A stretch of DNA of 64,000 nt, taken from Camellia lanceoleosa. Lineage: Eukaryota > Streptophyta > Magnoliopsida > Ericales > Theaceae. Position 1 is the first letter of the stretch. Each line of letters starts with the position of its first letter. The position numbers and the translations under genes are program-made. The notes beneath the pieces were generated by a model. The model searched no databases. It had not been told where the DNA came from and saw only the letters and a list, made by a program, of their open reading frames with translations. Shown here in pieces: positions 12,201 to 23,436 of this stretch. Where the stretch lies: positions 1,736,001-1,800,000 of the forward strand of contig CM045758.1 in the NCBI GenBank assembly GCA_025200525.1, in the 5' to 3' direction.

Positions 12201-13210
12201 ACCCATGCCGATAATCTTGGACAAACCTTCATTACCCATTCAACAAAACCATCATCTCCCTTGCTGTAGGTAGTGAAGAAATCAACTCGAGAAGTCACAT
12301 GAAAAAAAGCACCGGAATCAATCACCCAATTGCTCTCTTGGCCCACAAAATTGATACAATCATCTTCAGAAACGACCATGAGATCATCAGTAGTAACTGC
12401 CGTTGTGTCTTCTTACTTCTTATCCACACTTTTGTCACGTCTTTTCTCCTTGTTCTTGAGCTTTCGGCATTCTCGCTTCATGTGCCATTTCTCATGGCAA
12501 TAATAGCACTCAATGTCTTTCTTTGAAAAAGAACCATCTTTTGATTTGTCACGGCTTTGATCACGACCATGAGGAGTCTTAATCATCTCCCTTGTTTTAC
12601 TTCTGCCTCTTACAACAAATGCTTCCGAATGAGAGGAACCCGCTGATTTTCTTCTAGTTTCTTCATTTAACAAGCTACTAGTGACTTGGCCCATTGTGAC
12701 AACTCCATCAGGTGCCGAATTACTAACCGTCATAACCAAAGTCTCCCAACTTTCTGGCAAAGAACTAAGTAGCATCAAAGCCTATAACTCATCATCAAAA
12801 ATAATTTTCATAGAAGCAAGTTGGTTGACAATACTCTTTATTTTATTTAGATGTTTCGGAATAGGGCTGTCCTCTTTATATTTTAAATTAACCAACTTAC
12901 GAAACAGAAAAACTTTATTTGTGGCTGATTTCCTATCATAAAGGCCTTCCAATTTTTTCCATAAATCATGTGCTGAAGTTTCAGTAGCAACATGATGAAA
13001 CACACTGTCATCAATCCATTGACGGATAACACCAACGGCTTTTCGATTAAGCCTATTCCATTCATCATCTTTCATATCATCAGGTTTGCCACTATCACCC
13101 TCAATGGGTCCATACAAGTCTTTACAAAATAATAGGTCCTCCATTTTAGTTTTCCAAGTTACCCAATTACTTCCATTGAAGCTAGACATATGACCCACAT
13201 TCCCCTCCAT
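9249..13210 (-). pseudogene. Copia-2 gag-pol polyprotein (broken)
   Basis: Reads on the minus strand from an ATG at 13208-13210 (MEGNVGHMSSFNGSNW) to a stop at 9249-9251. Domains in order are gag, zinc knuckle CYYCHEKWHMKREC (altered Gly position), protease WVIDSGAFF, integrase with TFIDDYSRKVW and an intact SDNGGEY, reverse transcriptase with YVDDMLIVG, and RNase H. Breaks include TAG at 12782-12784 (Gln expected), TAA at 12413-12415, frame changes near 12100-12240 and 10640-11000, and others in RNase H (9460-9560). The integrase and RT reading frames remain long (331 and 285 codons), so decay looks moderate. No product can be made as one polyprotein. Confidence 0.94.
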
Positions 13211-13247
13211 TGATTTACACAAATAAATAGACCCAAATAAACCGTAA

Positions 13248-13259
13248 GCTCTGATACCA
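13248..13259 (-). other. Primer-binding site of Copia-2
   Basis: On the minus strand the sequence after the 5' LTR is TGGTATCAGAGC, the classic complement of the initiator-tRNA-Met 3' end. It is intact here, unlike the mutated site of Copia-1. Confidence 0.9.
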
Positions 13260-13261
13260 GT

Positions 13262-13533
13262 TGTTAGGGAAAATATGTGATTCCCCATAAGTAAATCAAT
13301 CAATGGAAATAAAAACTAATGCAGAAAAATTAAATCAAAAGCAATACGAGAATTTTTACATGGTTCCCTCAATGTGAGGTACGCCCTGGATCGAAATTGA
13401 TTCCACAATCAACCAAATAGTTTCCAAACGACATAAACGAGACACTAATGGTCTTACAAACCACCCTTAGGTGAATTCCAAATAATCACAAATAAACAAA
13501 GAGGAAAGACTCACCAAATAGATGAACCAAAAT
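13262..13533 (-). repeat. Copia-2 5' LTR, truncated
   Basis: Matches the first 270 or so bases (plus-strand reading) of the 8627-9231 LTR as far as GATGAACCAAAAT and then stops. The outer part containing U3 and the terminal TG is missing, so the element has lost its own promoter. Host coding sequence ATCACCC follows directly. Confidence 0.9.
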
Positions 13534-15387
13534 ATCACCCAATCGACTCCTTACTTGTTGGCCGACTTTGTTTCGCCGTAAACTCACCTCCAAAGACATC
13601 CTCATCGAACTCGACCTGTGTTTGTTTTCTCTTACAGCTAGGATTACAGTCATGCTATGTAGAATCCAATCCACCCTTGCCTTATTTTCAATTCAAATTA
13701 TATGTCATAAATCATGTCAAATACGACAATGGAAGCTTCAACGTAATATCCTCTTGCATCATCATCGTCGTTCATGAGGTTGATCCTAATGGGCATTTGA
13801 AGGTTTATGAGTCGGGAGAATTTAATTGGAATGTGGTGGTAGATCTCCGACATCTAGTATTGGTGATTGTGGGTATCCCATGGTCTCGCAAAGAATTACG
13901 TATTTGTTCTTCAAATGGGCAAGGTTCTCTCCCGACGATGCCAATAGTGAAACAAGCACTTTCGTGCAAATAAGTTATACGTGAACTCCAACCTTGGATG
14001 TTCCCTTGTTACACCCATTTCTTGTAGCCATTCTCAATATCACACCCTTTTGGAGCTTAAGAATACTAGTGACGTTAACTTCAACTTAAGATACACACAA
14101 AAACAGTTTCCTCGATGAGAAAATAGATTTAGAGGATTGCAAGAAGAGTTGCTTGAATAACTGTTCATGCAAAGCTGCTTTGTTTGCATATCATTTGGAC
14201 TATGATTCAAGGAAAGGTTGCTTATTATTGTCTGAAGTCTTTTCTCTTATAAATAATGAGTGAAGGGTTGAGAACGTAACTGTATTTCTTAAAGTGTAGA
14301 GATCATCCACTACACCAACAAATTCTCCTCAAAAGAAATCAAGGCAAGTCACAATCATGCTGGGTTCCAGTGTCGGAACTTTCTTTGGTGTATTTTTTGT
14401 GGTTACCTCTTGGTTTTTCCTACTAACGAAGAAATGAGAATCTAAGGAACTTGATGAATTCTTTGTCGCATCAAGTACCGTGAGTCCTACTAGATTTTCT
14501 TGTGAAGAATTGAGAGTCATGACAAGCAATTTCAACGATAAGCTTGGGAAGGAGGATTTGGGATGGTGTTTCATGGGACATTGTTTATGGTACCAAAGTG
14601 GCGTGAAGCCGCCTCAATGGTTTTGGTTGATTTTGTGCTAAAAAGTCATGTCGGCTTTTAGTTTATGAGTACATGTCCAATGGATCCATGGATAAATGGA
14701 TCTTTCAAAGGCACCAAGAGCCGACACTCTGGGTGGCAATCCAGAAAAGATCATCATGGATATAGCCAAGGGACTAACCTATTCCATGAGGAATGTAGGC
14801 AAAAAATATTTCACTTGATATCAAACCCCAAAACATCCTCTTAGATGAACACTTCAATGCAAAATTTCGATTTTGGATTGTCAAAACTAATTGATAAGGA
14901 CCAAAGCCAAGTTGTAACAATGATGAACTAACACCCTGCTATTTGGCTCTCAATGGTTAAGCTCAATTATCACCGAGAAAGTAGATGTCTATAGCTTTGG
15001 TGTCGTGGTCTTAGAAATATTGTGTGGGGGGAAATTTTGATAGGTCTCACCGAGGAAGATATGCATTTACTAGGTCTATTTAAGAGGAAAGCAAAGAGGA
15101 ACAAGTTTTGGATATCGTTGATAAATACAATGATGGCATGCGATACATAGAGCGTAAGTCGTGGAGATGATGGGTGTTGTTATGTGGTGTTTACAAAGTG
15201 ATTTTTCCAGAGGCCTTCAATGTCGGTGGTTGTTAAGGTCTTGGAGAGTTTTGTAGATGTTGAAAACAATTTGATTATAACATCACAACTCTGTGGTACC
15301 AAGAGCAATCACGCCATCGGTCACCAAGAGGATGTCATTGGTGATGCTACTCCATTATTTCCATCAGCTTTATCAGGACCAAGGTAA
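13534..15387 (+). pseudogene. SD2-5-like receptor kinase relic B, 3' part (lectin end, PAN, TM, kinase)
   Basis: Continues the gene split by Copia-2. In successive frames one can read the rest of the lectin domain (HPIDSLLVG), YVESNPPLPYFQF, DPNGHLKVYESGEF, a cysteine-rich/PAN-like segment (EDCKKSCLNNCSCKAALF, about 14135-14250), a transmembrane helix with a basic stop (VGTFFGVFFVVTSWFFLLTKK, in two parts, about 14370-14440), and kinase pieces: IIMDIAKGLTY, HLDIKPQNILLDEHF, AKISDFGLSKLIDKDQSQVV, EKVDVYSFGVVVLEILCG and a C-terminal tail to SALSGPR before TAA at 15385-15387. The Gly-rich loop reads LGKEDLGW instead of LGEGGFG, the VAVK segment is missing, and many frameshifts are required. Clearly dead as a kinase. 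Confidence 0.9.
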
Positions 15388-16014
15388 TGAAAGTAGACTC
15401 CAACGTATAGATTACAGCCGATTGTTAAAAGCTTTTTGTATTTCTTTCTTTATGTAGTGAACTATATTCTAAGATTTTTATCTATGCAAATCACGCCCTA
15501 AGATACAAAGAGTAATGGTGTATTAGATATTGTCTCCTTCCACCAATAAAATTTCAAATCTCAATAATGTTTTTCCTTTTTATCTGTCTTGAAGTTTCTT
15601 CCATCATCATTGCCATAGTGAAACATACAAAACCACATGAATGTAGTGAGTGAAATTTGATTTCCCATACTTAAAATTCAAACATTCTCAAGTTCCAAAG
15701 TAAAGGGAGAAAAGATAGATATTTTGTGAGAAGATGTGAGTTTCTCATGATTCAATTAAAACAAGAGTGTCAATTAGTTGGTTTTTCAAACTTTCTTTCC
15801 AAGAAGTGTAAATTAATTTTGAAGAAAGAACAAAGCCAGCTTATATTTTGGACAAATTCAAAGCCATTTTTATGACTAATTTATTTGGTTAATGGGATAT
15901 GTTCTTGAATTGCTTGGAAAGAAAACATTTTGTAACTGCCTAGTCAAGAACATGTGCATTTTCCCTCCTCACCTTGAACTTGACGAGGAAACAAGAAAAG
16001 AGTGGCATGCAATT
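15388..16014. other. 3' flank of relic B, no gene recognised
   Basis: AT-rich sequence with no supportable coding frame. The part from about 15900 may be upstream DNA of relic C, but nothing specific can be read. Confidence 0.5.
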
Positions 16015-16480
16015 GCTATGTTTTTTTCCCTTTGCTTTTTCATAACCCATCGACAAGAATAGAAAAAGAAAAAACTAAACCTCAGATATTGCCTAATTTT
16101 CTTTCCTTCACGCTTTTCATTGATTCAAAGACTTTTGAACAATGCCCAAATTGCTGAGCAATTAAATTTGCCCCAATCATATTTTGAATCATGAAGGAAA
16201 TCCATTTGTCAAATTCGAGAATGGAAGCTTCAACAAAAAGACAATTCCTCTTTAAACAAGCACTCTTATGACCATCAATATCATAGTCTTCTAAAGCTCA
16301 GAGATACCAAATACTTTATATCATACTCAGCCCCCTATGGTGGGGAAACAAGGTTGGCTTGGAAAAACTGAGTTAGAGGATTGCAAGAAGACTTGTTTGA
16401 AGAACTATTCATGTAAAGGAGCTTTATTATTTGCATATCAAACGAGTAATAATCTTTTTCAAGGAGGTTGCTTATGATTG
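16015..16480 (+). pseudogene. SD2-5-like receptor kinase relic C (internally deleted)
   Basis: A third, much reduced copy. TTGAACAATGCCCAA (end of signal peptide, NNAQ) at about 16135 matches the same stretch in relic B near 8140, and the 5' leader CCCTTTGCTTTT is also shared. After a deletion of the lectin domain come pieces encoding FENGSFN, YHSLLKLRDTKYF and the PAN-like ELEDCKKTCLKNYSCKGALLF (in two frames), collinear with 13720-14250 of relic B. Stops and frame changes are frequent. The kinase part is not found. Confidence 0.75.
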
Positions 16481-17640
16481 TCAAGTCTTTTCTTTTACAA
16501 CTAATAAGGGTAGTATGCCAATGTCTTTGTGTTTATAAAGGATCCAATTTCTGCTTTCATTGGTTTGTGTATGTGCTTTTCTTCTTCTTCTTCTTCATTT
16601 TTATCACTTCCCCAAGTCTTATTTTAGCTTCACATTTATGCTCAAACATTCCAAGAAACTCTTTGTAATGCCTCATTTTCCGGGTGCAATGTCACATTAT
16701 ATTGTCAGAAGCTTTTCTTAATCAATTTCCTCAAGAGAGTTTCAATCACTTCATGCATACTTTCGCATAAGGGAACCAGCTTTTATCTTGTTGCCTTGCC
16801 CTTAATCTCTTTATTATTATTATTTTTGTTTTTAATTTTTCAAAATGTTAGTGATTCATCCAAAAATTGAAAAACTAAATGATTTGTTCTTTAAGGTTGA
16901 GAGGTTTGAGCACGAGAAATTCCTTGAGTTCATCTATGAAAATTTGATGACCTTGGAATTACACATCAAATGAGGTATAATCAAGCAACTTTGCTTTGCT
17001 CTAATGATTATATTCATTCGTAAGAACATCTTCATTCCAAATGATTGGTTTTTATGAATCGAATGGCAAAGAGTATGATGATGGTGAAAGCAGCCTCACG
17101 TAAGATATAGATGCCTATATCATGATGACACAAAATTAGTTAAGAAAATCTTTGACGGTTAAACATAATTTACATATAAAATTAATCATAGAACTAATAA
17201 CATTTTATACTTGTTCAAGATTTATTTTGTGATTAGTCGGTTATATTTCAATAATTTGGAATGTAATCCTCTTGGTCCATGATATATAGTAGTCAATTGG
17301 GCATATGGCTAGCCCGGTGGGTCACCTTGGGACATATAAGACTCAATTAGTCCTCTTTGGAGGCAAAGACACCTCTTCGTAACTTGATTGATTAGGTCTT
17401 TGCTCCAATCAATATACAAGTTGTCACATTAATTTGGTCCTCTTTTGGCAAAGACAAGATGCATAACGGTAAACCTCTTTTCAACTAAATTCGATAAATA
17501 TGCATTAAGGTGTCGGCGATGAATGGCCATTTTCTTCTTGCCCGCCTCTATTTTCCTGCCCCATCTTGCATAATTTTCTTTGCTTCGATGAGAAAGTGGG
17601 GTGGATAGATTTTGCTTCTCCCGCCACCACACTGGTTATA
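16481..17640. other. Unassigned sequence
   Basis: No supportable gene. Two related segments near 17340-17370 and 17430-17455 share TTTGGAGGCAAAGAC/TTTTGGCAAAGAC, suggesting a decayed repeat. A short frame near 16860-16975 looks protein-like but was not identified. Confidence 0.4.
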
Positions 17641-19645
17641 TTTACTAAATCTTTTTATATATAATACATATATCATTTATTTATTTTTCAGTATGTGTTA
17701 GCAAAAATTTGGTTTGGGTCAAATCGACAGGGTTGATTCGACAAAGCATCCAAAATTTCACAAACAACAAATAGATCAAGCAATTGTGGTTAGTGTCCTA
17801 TGCCATGACAGATTTAAAGACTTCTTTGAATGTTGTAATGTGAAGAAACAAAGACAAACATGCCAAATTGGTAATAAAATTAAAACTTATCACTCAATTA
17901 CATTAATTAAACAACAAGTACAATCTTTGTTATACAATCGACATGAATCAAAAGGGTTACAAGAACCAAAACTCACTGCTAAGAACTATTCCTAGTTACA
18001 TGTACTACTCTTAGAGAAGTTAGACTATTCTTAGATTTCATGAGTGTTGTGAATTGAGTTGAAAGTGCCTTTCTGCTTATTTTTTGTTGCCTATTTATAG
18101 GCAGAGTCCCACGCTTAATTACCAACCTGCTCAAAGGCGCTTTCTTCAATTCATGAGCCATAATTCCACAATGTTTACCCCACATTGTTTCATGCATCAC
18201 CCACTTAAATGGTGGGTTTGAATGATACTAACCTCGCATAACATTAGTAATAATAATAACAATAATAATAATAATATGGTAATAATTTTAAAATGATAAT
18301 TTATGGTATGAATTGACATATCAAAATCAACAGGTCACAATAAATGAGATTAGATTTGGCCATGATCAATAAGCCACAATCAATAAAATTGAATTTGACC
18401 ATAATTGACAAGCCATAACTAATTAGATTAAATTTGGCCTATTGACAGGCTAAAATCGATAGAAAATAAAATAGTGTCAACGATATGATAAAATTAAAAC
18501 TCAAAATATTACATTAGTATTCATTTTTACTCATTTACTTATAATTATCATCTTAAATCTTTTAACCTTCATTAATTATAAATCACTTCATAATATATTA
18601 TATTATCTATAATTTTTATTAGTATTTACATTTTTAAAATTTTAAATTTAACCTACCCCGTTTGACACCAACCCGATTTGTTTGACCCCCGATATGATAC
18701 GGGGTGAAGGCAGGGGATTACAAACTTGCCCCAAACTTGACCTATGGCCATCACTACTTCCATTTATAATTTGGACTAGAGGGCATCGTCAGCCCGTGAT
18801 TTACCACGTCCACAAGATCCATTTCAATGATCTAAACTGCTTATTTTCTTGGCATTTGTTGTACATCATTCACACAAAATTTGATTGAACAAATAATCGT
18901 GAATCTTATTCAATTTAAAAATGAATGAAAATTATATTTTAAAAATAGACCATTCAATTTTTTGGTGACAAACTCGATAAACTGAATAAGTTATGATTAT
19001 CATATCAACCTGATTTTTGTGTAGATGATATACACAAAATGTCCGACAAAACAAACGGTTTGAGTTATTGAAACAGGACCTGTAGTATGGACTCCACAGG
19101 CTTGAACAAAGGCCCTCCCGCCCAGACAGAACCAAGGAATCTACTTTTTTTTTTTTTTTTTTTTCATACTTATAATTTAAAATGAAAAATTATATACAAA
19201 TCCACTTTCTAGATCTATTTTATAGACCCAAAGGACCTCATCTTCTTCCACCCAAACCCTAATTCTAAAACACCACAACCATCCTCCATCGCCAGCGTCA
19301 CCTCTCTTCTCCACCATCCCCTCCCATCGCCTATTTTCCCTTCTACCTGTGACTACTTTCCGCCATGAACTATACACTCCCACAAGCCTCCCGCCGTGAA
19401 CCACCCACTTTTGAGGTTGATTGTGGAGGTATATGATGGAAATGGATGAACTAGGAGTGGTGGCGGTGGTGGCAATGGATAGTGGTTGCAACGATGGGAA
19501 AGGGTAAATAGAAATAAAATTACGGTTTTGAAATGAAAAATGAGGGTATCATTGAAATAAAAAGATGTGCACTAAATTTTTTTATTTTTTATTTTGTTAT
19601 GAGTACTAAGTAAGTGTTCATTAAGTGTGGGCACTGAGGGGAATT
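17641..19645. other. Unassigned AT-rich sequence with simple repeats
   Basis: No coding sequence can be supported; the 93-codon frame at 17714-17995 has no recognisable motif. There is an (AAT)n microsatellite at about 18244-18276 and a T-run at 19143-19164. Segments with GTTTGGGTCAAATCGAC (17709) and CCCCGTTTGACACCAACCC (18656) resemble ends of hAT-type non-autonomous elements, but no TSD could be established. Confidence 0.4.
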
Positions 19646-20935
19646 TGTCATGCCCCAAGTCCAGTGATAACGCCGCACACTCATCCAAGTCAGCATGTAA
19701 GGCTAAGAGTCCAATCAAATAAACCAATAATATAAAATACTCAGATTAAATCTTTAATTATTATAATGCTAAAATCCATAAAATAAATAATTTTATTGCA
19801 TGAAATTGTCCACCAAGTCCATTAATATAATCCACTAACAAAATAGTAACTTAAAAATCATAGTCCTACTCTAAGACTCCCACAAGTACAAAACCAACAA
19901 GAACTCGCTTCCTCGTAATCAAAACAAAAATCAAATAAGGGTAAGCTAGACAGCCTAGCAAATAACCAACCATCATAGATCAAGTATATAAAAAAAAAAA
20001 AAAAAACACATAGTCTGTCACCAATAAATATGTTTTCGCTACAATTCAATAAATAAACAATTATTTTGTAAGATGGTTTCATAGCTGAAAATAAACAGTG
20101 TAGCAAAACATTTTAATTGAAAAGACAATATGAGATAATTCGAAGAAATTTCGTTGTTCAAATTGATGGTTCGATATTTATATGGTTTAATGATTCGATT
20201 CACAAAACTCAAGTCTTGGTGACTACAGTCACTTAGCCCGTGATAAGGCCCAGAACCACACCTAGGCCGTGGTGAAGCCCCAAAAGAAACTAGTTTCGTG
20301 CTAATAAATAATCCTCATTGGCTAGGATCCAAATCATAGTCGACTAGGTGATGTTCAAAATTCAAACAATACACAACTTTTAAATAAAATATTTGATATT
20401 TTCGTAATAAACATTTGGTACAATTTCATAATAATTTCACAAAATATACAAATAAATTTCATAATAATATACGATGTTGTTTTATACTTGACCCATATTT
20501 TATTGTAAGAGAACAAGAAGGTTATAAATAAATATTTATAATTTCAAACGATTCAATATGAATAAAAATGAACCAACAAAGGATAGAGGGTTACTTACCT
20601 CAAACAACTAAAATAATATTCCACCACACTAACTCCAAACACCCATCCACCACTTCAATCACACAAATCTAATAAATAGAACCTAAAATCAATTAATATT
20701 TTTATGTCTTTCACACATCCAGAAGAACCAACTACATATATGCAGTGCTTAAAATCCAAGAGACATCAAATCAATCCACCCAATTTAATAGCCAAACACA
20801 CCTTACCCAATGTACAAAACTCAAATGTCAAACTGCACCCACCCAAACTACTCTACTGTTTCTACTCTTTACCCAAATTTACACTCCACATATTGCACCA
20901 CTCACCAAGCTCACAAAACCAAGTAGGCACATAGA
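19646..20935 (-). repeat. LTR-like fragment beginning TGTCATGCCCC
   Basis: Starts TGTCATGCCCCAAGTCC, close in form to the LTR ends TGTCACGACCC at 36939 and 62049. It carries a similar layout: an AT-rich start, then a GC-richer block with repeated GCCC(G)TG phrases (20220-20290), then a C-rich segment. No opposite end ending in CA and no polyprotein were found, so it is called a truncated Ty3-type LTR by analogy. The right boundary is approximate. Confidence 0.4.
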
Positions 20936-22362
20936 AGTTTTCATAAAGCTTCGACTGTTTTTTTTATTTATCAATAGAAAATTAATAACTAGTGATACAA
21001 GAGGGATCTTAATAACTAGTGAAAAAAATCACGTTAATCGAATATCGATAGCTATTTCATCGAATCAGTTTTTTGTTAACCATTAATTTGTTCACCGTCC
21101 ATTTTTTTTAATACAAAACTGATTTGATCACATAGCTATCAATATCCGATCAACTTGATTTTTAACAAATATATAGTACTCGACGAGTTCTACACGTTGA
21201 ACGGTTCAGATCATCAAAACGGGACCGTGGTGGGCCCTCACGGGCCGAACAGTACCGTTCAGTCCAATCTTGGATTGGAGCAAGCTACTCTCTTTTTTAA
21301 AGGGTTGATAACCTAATTCTTAAAATTACTAAATTACCCATACAATTTATTTTAATTATTAATCTATCTAAAAATAATTCTATACATAACTTGGGTTTTA
21401 CCGAATTAGTGTATGAAAATAGAATTACCCAGAATTGATTAAAAAGTCTTATTAGAAGATGAGTGTACCAATAAGTCCTCTTGATTTTTTGATGCATTAA
21501 AAAATCCTGTTCACTTTTAATTATTACCACAAAATCTTATTTTTTATTTTTTTTAGCGGCATTTTCATCAAAACTGTCACTAATTAGTTTTTAATAGGTG
21601 GGCGCAGTCGTTATGCCACTAACCTCCACCGTCCGCCCACCAAATTGGCGATTGGAAAAATCAATCAAGATCCGTCCGCCAATCCCATAATATGGATTGA
21701 GCAGATTGGGGCCATGATGGAAGCTAATTGGTTTAGCGGTTTAAAATTTTATAAACTTTCAACATAATTCAACTTGTGCACTTCCTAAAAAAAAGAGAAA
21801 AGTATTACACCAATTAGTTAAAAAATATTACAATCAAGGCATGTCTCATCCAAAGCAAGAAAGTTTGAAACTTTAGAATATCACAATCATCGCATATCTC
21901 ATCCACATACTACAATCACAAAGATGCCTCATCCACATAAAGTATTATAATCAGGGTTCTTAATATATAAAAACAATTCAAACCACCAAACCATGAATAG
22001 AGCAGTAGCAGAGATTGTATGTCTCTGTATTGTTACATCTATATCTGTTTTTGAAAACAAAAATCAACCAGCAAAAATCATATTTTCTATTTTATTTTTA
22101 GATATATATTTAAAAACCAAAAAATATAAATAAATAATACATTTATTTTTTTCAATTCAAAAAAGATATTCAAGTTGAAAACTTTTTTTCAACAGAATAT
22201 TTAAACTCTTTTTTAATTGAAAATGTAAATGTAATATTTAAACAAACCGAAGCACACTGATAAATTACTTGGGGTGCACGCGGTTTGGCGGTTTGGTTGC
22301 GGCCAAAGGAATCTCAAATCTGTCATCCGTCTGCTAGATTGGTGGATCAGAGAATCAATCCG
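20936..22362. other. Unassigned intergenic sequence with a possible MITE fragment
   Basis: No gene. The segment about 21297-21600 includes AATAAGTCCT, AGCGGC and GTCACTAATTAG phrases like those in the MITEs at 45181 and 47248, and may be a diverged relative. GC-richer blocks at 21600-21720 and 22270-22360 have no identified origin. Confidence 0.4.
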
Positions 22363-22380
22363 CACTACAAGAAATTAGTG
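22363..22380 (+). repeat. CACTA left terminal inverted repeat
   Basis: CACTACAAGAAATTAGTG. Downstream are subterminal repeats of the kind TTAGAGACCAATTGAATT and TTAGTCTCTAAA in both orientations (22390-22450). The three bases before it are CCG, a candidate 3-bp target duplication whose partner was not located. Confidence 0.85.
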
Positions 22381-22761
22381 ATTTAGGGACTAACATTTAG
22401 AGACCAATTGAATTTAGTCTCTAAAAACCATCATTTAGAGATCAAAATAAATTTTAAGAGAAAATTATACAAACACCATATATTCTTTTATGATAGCCCA
22501 AAAAAATTATTTGAAGACTTTTAGGACCTAAAAGTTAAAGTTTATGTTGATTTGAGCACTTGACCCCGTGTGTGAGGTAGGCAAAAGCTAGAGACGAATT
22601 AATTTGGTTGCTAAAGGTCGTCAAATACACGCTTCACTTGATCAATCCCTCCTTCAGTTGTCAAATACGTGCATTCTTAAGCCGATTCCTTCATTCACTA
22701 TGATCGGCCTCAACTAGGCTCAATCAATCTCAAATATCTCCTCCCTAGGACTCAATCAATC

Positions 22762-23390
22762 TGTTGGGTATACCTCCATATTGGAGTGTGGGACCCAATG
22801 GTTTATTAAAAGAGTTTTAATTTAGTTTGGTATTAGTTATAATATATTTTTATATATTATATCTAATTTGTGGAAACCCAATTCAGTTTGGAAACAACTA
22901 ACATTTTGATAATAAACACTAGATTCACAATATTTTAGGTTTTTGTTTTTGCTCATCTCAAGGTGAAGAGAACGGCTGCTACACATACTCCACTTTGGTG
23001 AAATCAATAATTTGGGTGTGTGAACAGTGGAATTAATTTGGGTGGTTCTTTGCTTCATTTTCGGTGTTGATTTGGTTTGTTATTTTGGATCGTCTACAAC
23101 TCTGGTTCTGAAGATTTTTGTTCATCTATTTGGTGAGGTCTTTCCTCTTGTTTATTTGTGATTATTTGGAATTCACCTAAGGGTGGTTTGTGCGACCTTT
23201 TGTGTCTCGTTTGTAATCGTTTGGAAACTTATTTGGTTGATAGTGGAATCGGATTTCGATCTCGTGGATGTACCTCACATTCAAGGAACCACGAAAAATT
23301 CTTGTGTTGCTTCCGATTTAATTTTTTCCAAGATTATTTTTATTCCCATTGATTGATTTACTTGTGGGGAATCACATATTTTCCCTAACA
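22762..23390 (+). repeat. Copia-3 5' LTR
   Basis: 629 bp, TGTTGGGTATACC to CCCTAACA. Its 3' half is near-identical to the Copia-1 LTR while the U3 part (22800-23080) differs, marking a different subfamily. The following bases, actgcatcgagc, are a decayed primer-binding site. Confidence 0.93.
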
Positions 23391-23436
23391 ACTGCATCGA
23401 GCTACGTTATTTGGGCTTATTTATTTGTGTAAATCA

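Larger units (their letters stand above)
8627..13533 (-). mobile_element. Copia-2: Ty1/copia element on the minus strand, inserted in the receptor-kinase exon
   Basis: Same family as Copia-1 and Copia-3 but in reverse orientation. Its 3' LTR (8627-9231) is complete; its 5' LTR (13262-13533) keeps only the inner 272 bp. The internal region has an intact primer-binding site and a decayed gag-pol. The left edge follows host sequence encoding WQSF, and host codons for the expected continuation (HPxDxLL) resume at 13534, so the insertion is inside the lectin-domain exon. No TSD pair can be checked because the right end is deleted; the candidate left copy is ATTTG at 8622-8626. Confidence 0.93.

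Noticed and set aside
17714..17995. 93-codon open frame
   Set aside because: No domain, no splice or promoter context, and a composition typical of random AT-rich DNA.
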